A stretch of 64,000 nucleotides of DNA from assembly GCA_958510825.1 (NCBI GenBank), contig OY294047.1, forward strand, positions 54,233,365 through 54,297,364. Reading direction: 5' to 3'. The stretch's first letter is position 1. Each line of letters begins with the position of its first letter. Under the pieces are notes generated by a model. The model was not told the DNA's origin. It did not search any database and was given only the letters and a program-made list of their open reading frames with translations. Origin of the DNA: Brachypterus glaber (Eukaryota; Arthropoda; Insecta; Coleoptera; Kateretidae). The translations under genes were made by a program, and so were the position numbers. Below are positions 10,390-22,293 of this stretch, in pieces.

Positions 10390-11586
10390 ATGCCAAAACA
10401 TAGTTACCAACAAACAAATACCAATATTTACCAGATTTTATTGACCATTAGACATTGGTAACCATGGGGTATGTAGTCTTGACCTTCTTGGTAGTTGGTG
10501 AATTTATACCTACAATTTGGTACACATTACTGGATTGTAGGGGCATAGCGACATGATGTATTGGTCTAAAGCAAGCACCTACAATGGGTCCTCTAGATTC
10601 GCAAATATACAAGTTACATCCCAGAATTGGGAAAAGTCGCCCCTCTGCGGGAAAAGTTGCCTCCAATGCGAGGATTAAAAGTCGAATTATAGAAATTCGT
10701 AAAGAAACTCATTGTCTCCGCTCTCTTACTTGACAGGAAACGTCACACTAAGGCTCTCTGTGCAGTACTATCGCTGCATAACGTGTATACGCAGGGAAAA
10801 GGAAACCGATAGATTTGCAAGCACGCTAATCGCAGGCCTACTTTTTTTCCTTTTCAATTTGCCAAGTGAAACTGGAAATTCTGATCGGTTTCTATTTTTT
10901 TCACTGCACTCTCGATCAGTGGTTTTGATTAGAATGTTTAACATAATTGAAATTACTGTAAAAAGTCCAAACGCAGAAAAGTTTCAATTACGAGAAAATT
11001 ACTGTGTCACCTCTTTTATGCTAAAATATTTGATTTAGATTTTTATTTTTTATTTTTATTTATGGATTTATCCGAATTTTTGCTTTTTGTTTTTCGAAAG
11101 ATTTTATGATTTTTTTTTATTAACTAAATATAAATGTAAATAATGATTACATTTTTTTTATTGGTTATGTTAACAGTAACAGTTTCTTGGCAATGGCGCG
11201 CATGCGCGAGACATATGTCCAAACATGTAATTGCGATTTGCAGTACTTTTTTTCCAAAAGTAATAATGACAAAAATAAAAATGCGATTTAAATTTGTCAA
11301 TATCTCAAAACCATATTTTATAACTTAGTGCTCTTCGATTGTGACCCCACCTGATTTTTTTAATTTATTATATCAACATGCATGTCCTCACTTTTAAAGT
11401 GTGGGACATTGTTTGAAAGAAAATTTCATATATTATGACTTAAAGTGTTTTAAAATACATATATGCATTTTTTAAATTAAGTTCTTCCCTTATTTGATCG
11501 AATAAGTGCGATAAGATGTGATTATATTAATTCTTAGTCACGTCTCTTAACGCATAGATATGCGTCTGAATACGTAAACTGAGAGG
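10390..11586. other. Unassigned stretch with an open frame at 10448-10666 (minus)
   Basis: The 72-codon minus-strand frame lies in locally richer sequence and contains four cysteines, but matches no family I recognise. It may be chance. The remainder is AT-rich. Confidence 0.35.
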
Positions 11587-12094
11587 CCAGGCACTGAATT
11601 AATTAATTAAAAGTGGCTTTCGCTGAAAAAGGCCAAGGAGAGTTCTAATTTGGTAGGTTTGTACAGTTTGGTATCCTCATTAATATTCCGAGTTTTCGAC
11701 CTTGAGCGATCGCCGCTCGCGCCGCCATATTGGAAAAATGGTACCGAAAACCAGTTTTTCGAGAATATCTTCTCTCCAGCGCCACCTAGGTTAAAAATAG
11801 CTATCTTGACACCGCTGTAACTCGTGAACTATTCATCTGGTTAAAAAATATTTCTTACAAAAGTTGCAGGAAATTTCATGCTCTATAATTTTTGTAATAG
11901 CTATTTTTAACCTAGGTGGCGCTGGAGAGAAGATATTTTAGAAAAAATGGTTTTAGGTACCATTTTTCCAATATGAAGGGGCAGTCGCTCAAGGTCGAAA
12001 ACTTGGAATATTAATAAGGACGCCAAACTGTACAAACCTACCAAATTGGAACTCTCCTTGACCTTTTGCAAGTTAGAACCTACCAAGTGCCTGG
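11587..12094. mobile_element. Foldback MITE (~510 bp) with ~200-bp arms
   Basis: The ends are CCAGGCACT and AGTGCCTGG. The arms then pair through CAAGGAGAGTTC, TTGGTAGGTTTGTACAGTTT, TTTTCGACCTTGAGCGA and AGCGCCACCTAGGTTAAAAA. The loop lies at about 11807-11898. No ORF of note; no other copy in the window. Confidence 0.8.
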
Positions 12095-12200
12095 ACTATG
12101 ATAGAATAGCACAAATTGATAAAAAAATACTAGAAATCCTCATCAACATTAATGCCATATCTAGAGAGGAGATATAGGATCTATTACATTGAGGTAGCTC

Positions 12201-12454
12201 CAACGAACTACTAACTCTTCTCTCTAGAATACGCATACCGTTAATATAAAGTATCGCCAACATCTCGGTTTGTTTGTAAATAAATAATAGGTATATTCAG
12301 GCCTGAACAATAACAATAACCAGTATCTGTTATTGTTGTCTTTGTTAGAACAAAGCTGTGCGAGTAAGACAGACGAATTTATATGTTGGCTACGGATTTG
12401 TCAGTTTTTACAAATGAAATGCCTATTCTAGAGAAAAAAGTTATTAGTTCGTTG
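12201..12454. mobile_element. Family C hAT-like MITE, copy 1 (254 bp)
   Basis: Terminal inverted repeats of about 35 bp start CAACGAACTACTAACTCTTC. Flanking 8-mers GGTAGCTC and GGTAGCTG form a one-mismatch 8-bp duplication. The copy at 35540-35793 has exactly the same length and a perfect 8-bp duplication. An 8-bp duplication points to hAT-type transposition. Confidence 0.88.
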
Positions 12455-12953
12455 GGTAGCTGAATGATCTATTACCCGGTATTTACTAGGAACTAGGTAC
12501 CCTAATAGATGGCGGTACTGCCATCTGTTAGCATGCTAGCAAGTGAATTTAAGACAAGTATTTTTTTCTCTTATTTAATTATGATTTCTCAGGCCGGGTG
12601 GCAAAGTTTTTCTTCTAAATGGACCTTATTTTTGCTAAAAAAGTGGATACCCAGTAATAATTACTTACTGGGTATACTGGATAAACCCGGGTTTCTTATA
12701 AGTATGGACCTTTCTTGCTAAAAATTAAACTTTTTCCTAAATATGGGCCGGTTTTTGAAAACTTTTTTGAGACAAATGGATAAAATAGAAAAAAATAGAT
12801 AGAAACAAAATTAAATTCGAATTTTAAAATCTTTTAAGAAATGTGTTCATTAGCCCTTCTTTGTTTAAAAAATAGTTTAAGGTTGCCTTGGAGGAGAGAA
12901 ATTAACTATAATAGTTTTTGCATTTTATTTCAAATTTGAAAAAAATATATATA
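12455..12953. other. AT-rich stretch, nothing recognised
   Basis: Contains a local duplication of ACCCAGTAATAA-like words near 12650-12670. No gene or shared repeat seen. Confidence 0.45.
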
Positions 12954-13162
12954 CAGTGCGATTATAAAGTGCCGAACAGTTTGAAAAGAAAATACTCTTC
13001 GTTTGAAGCCACGCCTCTGTTAGAGTTGTGCGCGACAAGCCCATGTGATGGCTACGTACAACAGCTCGGTGGCCAGTAAAACGCACACAGCTTTCTTGCG
13101 TTTTACTCATCGCTAATGCCAGTTTTGCATTAAAAAGTGTTCGGCACTTTATAATCGCACGG
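12954..13162. mobile_element. Mariner-like MITE (209 bp) with TA target
   Basis: The left end CAGTGCGATTATAAAGTGCC (then GAACA) is matched by the inverse at 13135-13162. TA flanks both sides (12952-12953, 13163-13164). Ends beginning CAGTGCG plus TA duplication are typical of Tc1/mariner-derived MITEs. Confidence 0.8.
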
Positions 13163-13429
13163 TATATAAGCTTAGAAATAACGCTTTTGCTGGACGAGTC
13201 GGCTTTCGAGACTTTTTTTCTGTAAAAACGAAGAGTATGAAAATCACTATATCCCTTATTGTCTGCGAAGATTTCTTTCATTGTTATGGGAAACGGTCCC
13301 GAAGAATATTAATTGAGAAACCCGTAAAAATATCCCCGGCTTTTGTTGTATCTTCTTCCGTTTGAAGAACATGGACTTCTTGTTTGCAATATGCAAAATA
13401 TACTATATTAAGTACATTGTATACTCACT

Positions 13430-13579
13430 TAAGGCCTATCCAGAAGCTTGCATAAGAACATTAAACATAAGATTACGGAGCCGTGATTGGGTTACAAAAT
13501 ACATGGCGGCTCATCAATCAATCACGACATCTCATTGTTATGTATTACGTTCTTATGCGAGCCTGTGGATATGCCTTTA
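13430..13579. mobile_element. Family F MITE, copy 1 (~150 bp)
   Basis: The ends carry AAGGCCTATCCAGAAGCTTG and the inverse pattern CGAGCCTGTGGATATGCCTT. Inner arms hold GCATAAGAAC and GTTCTTATGC around a CCGTGATTGG segment. Copies at 24290 and 56900. Confidence 0.8.
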
Positions 13580-13816
13580 TTTTGGAAAAGAATAAAATTG
13601 ATATCCCATATACTTACATAAATTTACAAAAATATAAACAAAAATAATTTAAATGTTTTAATTTAAATTAAATTAAAATATACAGTATATATATTATACC
13701 TCCTGTAACTCCCATAACACCTCAAAAGTCCAAACGAACAGTCTCATAATTCTCTAATTTATTTTATTTTTTTCAGAGAAAATTGTATTTTATTATATTT
13801 TTTGTCTCATGAACGT

Positions 13817-13929
13817 TCATAACCACCCTGCCCCATCTTCCGAAATTTTTTTTTATAGAGATTTAGTGCCTTCGCCAATAAATTTTGATAAAAATAATGT
13901 TTTTAAGATGGGGCAGGGTGGAGTTATGT
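13817..13929. repeat. Small inverted-repeat element (~110 bp)
   Basis: CCACCCTGCCCCATCTT at 13823-13839 is exactly inverted at 13905-13921. The match extends to CATAAC on each side with a two-base bulge. Probably a very short MITE. Confidence 0.65.
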
Positions 13930-15015
13930 TGATGCGCACTCAGGGTTGAATATTCATAAGATATCAGCTCAACATATTTTAATTTCTCACTGTAAAATCG
14001 TATTTTCTCAATACACATATTTTGTTTCACTGCTTGTAAAAATAACCAATGTTTTTTTTTACATTTTTATACTTTTTACTTTCTTCAAGGAAAGTCTTAC
14101 GTTAGTAAAAAAAAATTTTTATTGCTTTTTTTAGGTTTCTGGACGTTTTACATAAAAAAAATATGATTTCCGTCAAAAAAAAAATCTGTTTATCGGTCGG
14201 TGTGTCCAGGAAATTTGTAACCACGATAACTCAAGAACTCTTCGGGCTAAAGTCTACAAATTTGGACCATAGGTTGATTATTCAAAGTGCTAGGCTGGGA
14301 TTGTTTTTGGTAAAAATAGGGTTGAGGTAAGGGGGTAAAGTGGGGTAAAACATTTTTTTTCAAAAACATTTTTTTTTCGATTTATTTATTTTTTTAAAGA
14401 TTTTTTTTTTTGAAAATATGATTTATTTTTTATTTTTTTCGTTTTTGATTTTAAGGAACCTAGGCCTATTAATAATATTAATAATATTAATAATAGAGGA
14501 ATGTATTATTTTGTTGGCAATAGTATTTTTTTACCTATTAAACCGCAAAAACCTCATAATTTTCGTATTGGACTTAAAAATTTAGTTCAAGATCACAGTT
14601 GGCATAATGAACAGTTGCCAATCAATCAACCAACTTCGTTCCGTTCAATTTAATTTTGTTTCTCTCATTACGCACGTCGCGTTGTTGTTTTGTTCCGCCG
14701 CGGTTAACTTGATTCGAATTAACATTGACATTGTTTTTCGCTTTTTTCAATAATGCATAAGATATTATAAATGACACCCAAATGGGGTTTATAATAATTT
14801 ATTAATAACCTGTAAATTTATTTCTGCAACAAAAAGGAAGGAATTTTATCAAAATCGAAAGAAAATGACAAAAATTGTTGTGCGAACTTGACTGATTTGT
14901 AGCCTCGACTTCGCCTCAGCACAAAACTATAGTCGCGCACACTAAAGACAGTGCGCATACGTGCTAGTACCTAAGTGAGTACTAGAAAAATACGTTTTAA
15001 CTGTGCACAGTTAAA
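13930..15015. other. Unassigned stretch with low-complexity T-rich part
   Basis: The part at 14165-14345 is a degenerate copy of the GATTTCCGT...AACCACGATAACTCAAGAAC motif also at 56512-56720. A (TAA)n-like run lies near 14467-14497. A less AT-rich unique patch at 14590-14760 has no frame of note. Confidence 0.45.
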
Positions 15016-15340
15016 ATAGTTATTTATGGTACTAGTGGGTAAAGTATATCGAAAATTAACCTGCTTGGCTGACGCCTCGCAGGTTAATTTTCTCATGGGC
15101 TATATCGGTTTACCCATGAGTGCCATACAAGGTTTTATCCAATAAATAGCTTAGGAATTCATATTTTTATTAAAAGTTTTAATGACATTTACAAGAAAAT
15201 AATTTGACAAGTGACAGTTGAGTGGGCAAAATAAATAATTATCCACTCAATAAAGTAAAAGCCACGCGGGGGTTATTATTGAGTTTATCTATTTAAAATA
15301 AAGCTTGTAATTGTCTTATTATCTGTATGTATTGGATAAA
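15016..15340 (+). mobile_element. Family A hairpin element, copy 2
   Basis: Runs from ATAGTTATTTATGGTACTAG to TATTGGATAAA. The hairpin is present, but its 5' arm is shortened (TATATCGAAAATTAACCTGC), so the arm sequences are partly swapped relative to other copies. Confidence 0.85.
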
Positions 15341-15987
15341 GTATTTTTATATTACTACAAAAAAAAACATTTTTGTGGGACTTTTACTAGACAGAAAAAT
15401 CTAAAATAAATTAACGATAAAAATTATTAAAAATCTTTTTCGTATAAAATTCAAAAGAATAATTTTTTACTACGATAAATATTAAGCGAGATATCGCCAT
15501 GTATGTTTTTAGCCCCCGATCCACCCCGCCCTGAATTGTTTGTTGAAAGAATTTTTACCTTCAGACGTTCGCAAGAATTATAAGGTTTTGAAAAAAAAGA
15601 CAGACAGACAGACCGACATTTTTTAGCTTTTACTTTTTCTCGACGTTTCATGAAATTCTAAAAATCCGAAAATGCAGAAAAAAAAAAGATTTTTTGGTCA
15701 ATTTTAAAAGCAGCTGGCTCCTTACAAAAACTAGTTTGAGGAGCCCACCCAGGGCCGTCGAGAGAAAATCGGGCCCGGGGATAGTAACTTACGCCCTTCC
15801 CCTCTGTTAAATTTGCATGGTTCGTAACTTTTCCCGGATTTCAAGGTTTCGATTGAAATCCGGCTCCCTTTAGAAACTCCGGGCCCGGGGGGAATCACCC
15901 TTGACCCCCCTCCCGTCGAGCCTGAGCTTACCCAAACCCAATCGTGGGGATGTAGAAGTACCCGAGCAAAGAACGAGTAAACGCCGC
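15341..15987. other. Unassigned stretch with a GC-rich inverted patch at 15750-15927
   Basis: The patch has CAGGGCCGTCGAGAGAAAA on the left, CTCCCGTCGAGCCTGAG on the right and GGGCCCGGGG inside both halves, so it looks like a degenerate inverted-repeat element. The rest is AT-rich with CAGACAGACAGAC at about 15599. Confidence 0.45.
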
Positions 15988-16200
15988 TATGGTCTGTTTC
16001 ATCAAGCAAGATGGTAAATTAAAAATCGTACAGTGAATATTTTCAAAACAGATTCGAATATTAGATGTGCGAATATACTGCGTAGTTTATTTTATAAAAC
16101 AACTATATTCTATACACAAATATATACTATTCAAACCTGTTGTAATAATATTCACTGTGCGATTTTTAATTTACTCTCTTGCTTGATGAAACAGACCATA
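15988..16200. mobile_element. Family D MITE, copy 2
   Basis: The ends TATGGTCTGTTTCATCAAGC and GCTTGATGAAACAGACCATA are perfect inverses. Homology continues inward to TAAATTAAAAATCG and CAGTGAATATT, giving TIRs of about 50 bp. Probable TA duplication. Confidence 0.88.
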
Positions 16201-16684
16201 GTATCGATATATATTTCTTTCTTGGTATTAATATTCTCATAGCCATTTGATACGCATAAAAGCGAGTCGTCAAACGCCAAGAATGAATAAATTATAACCA
16301 GTATTCGGTGTAAACTCAGTTATGACTCATCAACGTTGAAAGTAAACACAGAAACATAGACTTACGGAATAATTTTGCCGAATTATAATGGAAATTTTTA
16401 TAAATCGAAACATTTGACGACTAATTTGTTACCCACAACAATATTAGCTATACATATTAACTATACATACGTATATATATCGGCCTTTTTCAAAGAATAA
16501 ACCGATATTCGATTTTTATCTTTTAAGAATACGAAAGTTTTTAATTTTTATTTGTCGATAACTTTTTTTCCCACCTTACTCATTTAAATGAAATCATTAA
16601 AAAAATCAAGATAAAAAAGAAGTAAATATATAAATATTTAAAACCTCGCGTCAACGCTAGAGTCGACGCGGCGCCTATGCGAGC
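16201..16684. other. AT-rich stretch, nothing recognised
   Basis: No gene, shared repeat or strong structure seen. Confidence 0.45.
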
Positions 16685-16868
16685 ATAGAAAAAAAGGATT
16701 CCTTGAACCAAGGACACGTGTCTTTGTATATGTTCAAAGCCATATTCTCTTGTTTCAAGGCTGGCATTTTCTTGAACCAAAGTCAATGCCAGCCTTGACA
16801 CAAGAGATTATGGCTTTGAACATATCCAAAGACACGTGTCCTTGGTTCAAGGAATCCGTTTTTTCTAT
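16685..16868. repeat. Long near-perfect hairpin (~84-bp arms, ~16-nt loop)
   Basis: Left arm 16685-16768 and right arm 16785-16868 pair almost completely: ATAGAAAAAA, GGATTCCTTGAACCAAGGAC, ACGTGTCTTTG, ATGTTCAAAGCCAT, TCAAGGCTGGCATT. The loop is very short compared with the MITEs here. The open frames on either arm are reflections of the palindrome. It could be a tiny foldback element or give a hairpin RNA. Confidence 0.8.
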
Positions 16869-17368
16869 TAGTACTAGAAATTCGCTGAGTACTGATTATA
16901 ACCTAGAAACAGTATGTGAATTTTGTATGTGTGTGTATCTCGGTAGGCGAGCAGCAGACTTTACGCACAATTACCGTCATGTGAAATAATTAAAAATTAT
17001 TAATGAAAATTTTATTTACGCACGTTTGAAAGTGAATGTTTAGCAAAAAATGTAGAAAATCCTTATTTATTTGTTTAATGTTAAATTAGAACAATGTTTA
17101 TACACGCAAATTTTTGCTGATTTAACAAATAACAAGCATATCATTGATTTTCTGGGTTATCTGGGTATTTAACTAGACGTAAAGTGATCTTGGTAGTTGT
17201 TGGAAATGTTCTAAATATGGCTATAACTAGAGATCCTGGTATTTTAACCAATCGGAACCGAGTCTAACTCACACTTACATATTTTATTATTTTTTCAATA
17301 ATGGGCAAAAAAACTTTGTAGAGGTATTTTTTATTCGAAAGGACCCTGAAATTTAAAACTTGTATGTA
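16869..17368. other. AT-rich stretch, nothing recognised
   Basis: No gene, shared repeat or strong structure seen. Confidence 0.45.
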
Positions 17369-17696
17369 ATAGTTATTTATGGTACTAGTGGGTAAAGTAA
17401 GATATTGCCCATGAGAAAATTAGGCGTCAGCCAAGCAGGTTAATTTTCGAGAGGGCAATATCGGTTTACCCATGAGTGCCATACAAGGTTTTATCCAATA
17501 AATAGCTTAGGAATTCATATTTTTATTAAAAATTTTAATGACATTTACAAGAAAATAATTTGACAAGTGACAGTTGAGTGGGTAAAAGAAATAATTATCC
17601 ACTCAATAAAGTAAAAGCCACACGGGAGTTATTATTGAGTTTATCTATTTAAAATAAAGCTGGTAATTGTCTTATTATCTGTATATATTGGATAAA
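17369..17696 (+). mobile_element. Family A hairpin element, copy 3
   Basis: Borders as in the other copies. The hairpin loop is shortened: AAAATTA is followed directly by GGCGTCAGCCAAGC, so most of the AACCTG part of the 5' arm is lost. Confidence 0.85.
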
Positions 17697-18532
17697 GGTA
17701 TTTTTGAGTTATAACTTGTAACTTATAAGTAATCAAATCTCTGTCCATGCTATAACTTCTGGTCCAGTAAGATCTATATATAAAAAAAGTTAAAAACTCA
17801 AATGAAGGTATTTTTTATTTTCCATAAGGGGAGGCGACTTCTCGAGGGGGAAATCACCATTGAAAACATGTTATTTATACTTTTTGATCACACGGTAAGT
17901 GTCTACATGCTACGTGAGGTTTATGTTTATTTAAAAGTCTTGTATGTTTCCTATAATAATATATTTGTTTAGGCACCAAACATTGAAATAATATCCTGTA
18001 CTATTTATTTATTTATACAAAGAAAAAAGTCATTATTTAGTAGCAAATAAATTCTGAAAACAATTAAGTGATTTTTGAAAATGTCCGTATAATTTTAATA
18101 CTAAATTTTATTTGTGAATACATATTTGTTATTTATATGTTCAGTATTGTTATTTAATACTTTGCTTGTGATAATAAATACTACAATGTATTATATACAA
18201 TATGTTGTCATACAACATTTTCTCAATATTTAAATGTATGTTCTCACAATAAATAACACCCTGTATATGAACATGAGCAATCGCGAATTCTAGGAATCAG
18301 TTGGGAGTTCATTACACTAAACAAATGAGCATCAGCTTAGAGGAACTTCCGGCTAACTTTGCGGAACTCGAATATCGCGAAAGGAAGTCGGCATTCCAAA
18401 CGGCGAACATAAAAAAATCATTTAATTAAATAATGTTATGATAATGTTATTGTATATGTGTTATTCGAAAAATGTTACAGAAATAGTATATTACAGAACT
18501 AGTGTGGAAAGTGACATATTTCACGCGAGTAG
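17697..18532. other. Unassigned stretch; 18090-18206 is a dispersed repeat
   Basis: TAATTTTAATACTAAATTTT and the following ~115 bp recur at 49155-49280. No gene seen. A patch at 18300-18410 is a little richer in GC but has no frame of note. Confidence 0.5.
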
Positions 18533-18798
18533 GAGGATTGGTGTAGTGGACTACCACGTCGTACTTGACGAGTTTACTACCCAAAATAGCGTGAGTTCGA
18601 TTCTCACCGGCGCCGATTTGCCTTTTTCAGTTAATTAATAATTGAAATTTGGCGAAGGCGTAAGTGAAGCGGACACTCCCTATAAATTGGTTCGAAAGTC
18701 AATTAAAGCCGGTGGTTCCCAGTACTACTAGCCCACACAAGTCCTGGACTTAGGGGATGCTTAATTAAGTAGAATAGTACGAGGTTAAACAAAATGTA
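18533..18798 (+). mobile_element. tRNA-derived SINE, copy 2 (head type 2)
   Basis: Head with GGTGTAGTGGACTACC (A-box-like) and GAGTTCGATTCTC (B box). The body GGCGCCGATTTGCC, GGCGAAGGCGTAAGTGAAGC and CCTGGACTTAGGGGATGC is shared with copies 3 and 4. The tail is ATGTAAA-like. The head differs from copies 1 and 3 although the body is the same. Confidence 0.87.
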
Positions 18799-19931
18799 AA
18801 ATGTATGTAAAAAATGTAAATAGTCTACCAATTCTCAATTGAGAAAAAATAATGGCAGATGTATTTGGTAGGTTATTTTCTAAAAAAAACAAAGTAATGC
18901 AGTGTATTAAATATTTGTCATAGTGTGTCAGAACAATAATTCGGTAATAAGTGTTTGACAAATAACTTTTTGGATACACTAATACGCATATTTTTGAGAA
19001 AATAAGATACAAAAAACCTTAGTGATACTTTTTTTTGAATTGGAAATCAATAGGCCGTTTGGATTTAAATTCTCTGATCAAAATTTATATAGAATAAGCT
19101 AAAACAGTATAAAATGAAGAACTATTAAGCCGACTGTGGTCATTTCTGATGAAAAAAGTCAATTATCTTCCGAAATCGAGCACCTCAGATTCAACTGTCA
19201 ATGATTTTATAATGTGTAGACTTCCTACTAACAGGACTAACTGTTGGTTTGGACAAGTTACCTAAACTTAATTTGTATTCAAGATTAGCGTGATATGTAA
19301 TAATTATTATAATCAAAAACTTATTTTATGCAAAATGAATGGGAGAATAAGAGTCCCACACAAACAAACAAAATAGAAAAGACCCACCCACTTGATATCT
19401 AAAAAAATAATTTAATTAAATATTTCCGGGTTTGTTACTACAAATACCCAGTGCCGTCATAGCGTCGAAAACATCTATCCTGAAATATTTTTCTAATAAT
19501 CCACATTTATTTTCGATAGATTTTTACAATTTATTTTTAGGTTTTTCTAATTTAAGTATTCCAGTTCCGTAGTCGAAATTAAAATTTAAAAATCCGACAA
19601 AATGTTTATTTATTTTGATTAAATGTTGAATATTTTTCTCATACATGAAATTCCAAATACCGTTTTTTTTTATTAAATTAAATTTATTTAGATCCGGCAC
19701 TGTAAATTAAAATTTCCGGGTTATAAATAAATTTTTCAGTAATAAATTATTTTTTAGATTATATTTTTATAATTTTTTATTTAATGTTATTTGTAGGGTT
19801 CAAAAAAACCATAAATTTGCTTTTTGAAATTTATTAATTCTTAAAAAAATAATTTTACGAAATCTGTTTATTAGAAATATTTATTTTTGTAAATTTTTTA
19901 CTTTATAAAAATAAATAAATAAATTATAAGG
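18799..19931. other. Very AT-rich stretch, nothing recognised
   Basis: Short chance frames only; no shared repeat or RNA gene seen. Confidence 0.5.
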
Positions 19932-20520
19932 AACTGGTAGGTACCGGGTCATAGTGAAATTCCCGGAAACGAGAAGGCAGATGAACTTACAAGACTCGGA
20001 TCAGGGATGGCCTGCACGGGGCCGGAACCTATATTGGGTGTTACAAGGAAGCAGGTAAAGACCGCTCTCGTGGGCTTATACCAAGCTAAAGGAGCAATGG
20101 AGGGCGGTCGATGGTTGCCGGCAAGCTAGGGACTTCCTGGCTGGCCCAAGCAAATCAAAGACCGACTGGTTGCTGGAAAAAGGAAGAACTGCACTCACAC
20201 AACTTGTAGGGGTCCTCACGGGCCACTGCAAGCTAAGGGAGCACCTGGCAACAATGCGGATTCTAGAGAGTCCGCTATGCCCAGAGTGCAGAGAGGATGA
20301 AACATCCTCTCATTACTTAGCCGAGTGTCTCAGATACGACAAGATCAGGTTGCAAGTCTTTGAAACTCGAAGACTCGACCAAGGAGCTAAGAGATCTCCC
20401 CTGGGCCAATATCCTGACCTTTACTGAAAGGACGGGCAGGTTCAAGGAGGACTCAAATTAGTAAATGGCTGGGATTGCCTGGGGTGACAAAAAGGGCCAG
20501 AAATGGCCTAGTTGTCCGGC
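19932..20520 (+). pseudogene. Second 5'-truncated copy of the non-LTR element, frameshifted
   Basis: Starts inside the RNase H region (GTACCGGGTCATAG) and ends in the same 3' UTR (GGGTGACAAAAAGGGCCAG). It keeps the 48 bp missing from 1069-1656, so it reads GNEKADELTRLGS with the catalytic Asp. The frame is broken twice: after AAGACCGCTCT, where TGATAA is replaced by a single base, and near GACCAAGGAGCTAAG. An 85-codon frame (20170-20427) covers the CCHC knuckle between them. No TAC tail beyond TA and no target duplication found, so it is probably older or eroded. Confidence 0.85.
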
Positions 20521-21103
20521 TTTGGCCAACCCAAAAATTTACTACTGATAAGGTGGGTGAGCCAATTATTGTCATTTTCCTAATATTGCCAACCCACCTT
20601 AAACTTGTTAGTTTGTCCTCTGTGTCATAGATGACACTGCCAGTATATCTTTTATATCGTATGGCGTACACAATTTGTAAAATTCTGCTGACAGTCGCAA
20701 GCTGGGTAGTATGGATTATTGCAGGGCAAAAACGTAATAAGGTGGGCGCAAACCTGCACTTTCTTGGCTTATATTATGTTTCACTCAATAAGGAAGCGAA
20801 AAGGTAATTTTTTGAGATTTTGTTCCTAATATTTCCATGCGAAGTAGTTGACAACCGTTGACAACAAAACAATGACAAAAACAAAAAAGCAACAAGAAAA
20901 GAAAGCAACGAAGAAATCCGAGGGCTCTGAATCTTGGTTCCGCTTTTTATTCGAATAGAATCGCCAGGCCTATATGAGATTATAATCGATACGAACATGA
21001 AGTGCGTGGGGCTTACTAAAAACGAGAAATTGTTATTTAAGTGCGCAAATTGTATCTTAAAACAGCTGAAATTGTTATTGTACCCACACTATTTTTTATT
21101 AGC
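20521..21103. other. Unassigned stretch before the assembly gap
   Basis: A weak inverted pair AAGGTGGGTGAGCCAAT / GCCAACCCACCTTA lies at 20550-20606. No gene recognised. Confidence 0.4.
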
Positions 21104-21303
21104 NNNNNNNNNNNNNNNNNNNNNNNNNNNNNNNNNNNNNNNNNNNNNNNNNNNNNNNNNNNNNNNNNNNNNNNNNNNNNNNNNNNNNNNNNNNNNNNNN
21201 NNNNNNNNNNNNNNNNNNNNNNNNNNNNNNNNNNNNNNNNNNNNNNNNNNNNNNNNNNNNNNNNNNNNNNNNNNNNNNNNNNNNNNNNNNNNNNNNNNNN
21301 NNN
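21104..21303. other. Assembly gap, 200 N
   Basis: Exactly 200 undetermined bases. The round length suggests a placeholder rather than a measured gap. Any frame crossing it is meaningless. Confidence 0.99.
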
Positions 21304-21696
21304 CGTATCATACCTTCTCAAAAAGAAAAGTCGGTATACTTGTTTTTAAACTAAACGAAAACACTAATTAGTTTATTTTCCTGAAACTGTTATTTTTTGG
21401 GCGCCGGATACACACGCCTTATTTTTTATATAAATATTGACTAATATTGTTTTTGATAAAGTTTTGATATCAATACCAATTATTTATTATAAAATGATAT
21501 TAGATTATAGCTGTCAGAAAAACCAATGATTCATTAAAATTTAATTATTAAAACCAAATGTTTATCCGCAGAAATTAAATAAAAAACTTCCTCTAATAAT
21601 AATACTTCTCTAAAGAGTATAAATAAATAAATAAAATAAATAAATTTTACACCAAAATATTATCTACGTTATTCCTCGCCCAATTTAATTAAAATT
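21304..21696. other. AT-rich stretch after the gap
   Basis: No gene or shared repeat seen. Confidence 0.45.
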
Positions 21697-22293
21697 TTTT
21701 AGACCATTCTGAGTAGAAATCAGTAAAAAAAAATTTTGCTTCTGTCTGTCTGTCTGTATGTCTCTCCAACTCCATTTCTACATGAGCTATCGACTTGCGG
21801 ATTTTTGCATATTGTTTCTTATCGTATTCCGAAGAGCTGATTAGATTTTGGGGGTAAACGATTGGGAATAAGGGGGTAAAAATAGGGTAAACCTCCTATT
21901 TTAGCGTTTTTTGTTTATAATTAAGGCAATTATTATTGTATTTGGTTAATTTAGCACTTATATAAAAGATAATTTTAAATTGGTCAAAAAATGTTATAAA
22001 CAACGTTTTCCTAAAACGCATTGTTTTCGAGATATTGGCGTTTAAAGCAGTAAACGGTTTTTTTAGCATATCTCACATATTTATAACCCGATTTCAAAAA
22101 ATTATATTTTAAATAAAAGCTCTTTTTAAGCCCTGTAAAAAATTTTATATACAGTTTTTTGCTAGAATATGTTTTAAAGATACAGAATTTAAAATCAAAC
22201 AAAACACCTAGTTTGAAATTTGCAAACTAGATGGCTCTAGTGTACAATAGTTCCGATGTTTTGACAGGGTGTTTGCAACGTTTCATCTAGTTT
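21697..22293. repeat. Family L repeat, copy 1 (~590 bp)
   Basis: Runs from TTTTAGACCATTCTGAG to TTTCATCTAGTTT and matches 57391-57978 in direct orientation along its whole length. It holds CTGTCTGTCTGTCTG, GGGGGTAAACGATTGGG and GAAATTTGCAAACTAGATGG segments. There are no terminal inverted repeats and no long frame. The class is unknown. Confidence 0.8.

Noticed and set aside
16580..16989. Two frames with similar peptides on opposite strands
   Set aside because: They are reflections of the 84-bp hairpin arms.
20934..21371. 145-codon frame spanning the N gap
   Set aside because: Most of it is undetermined sequence.
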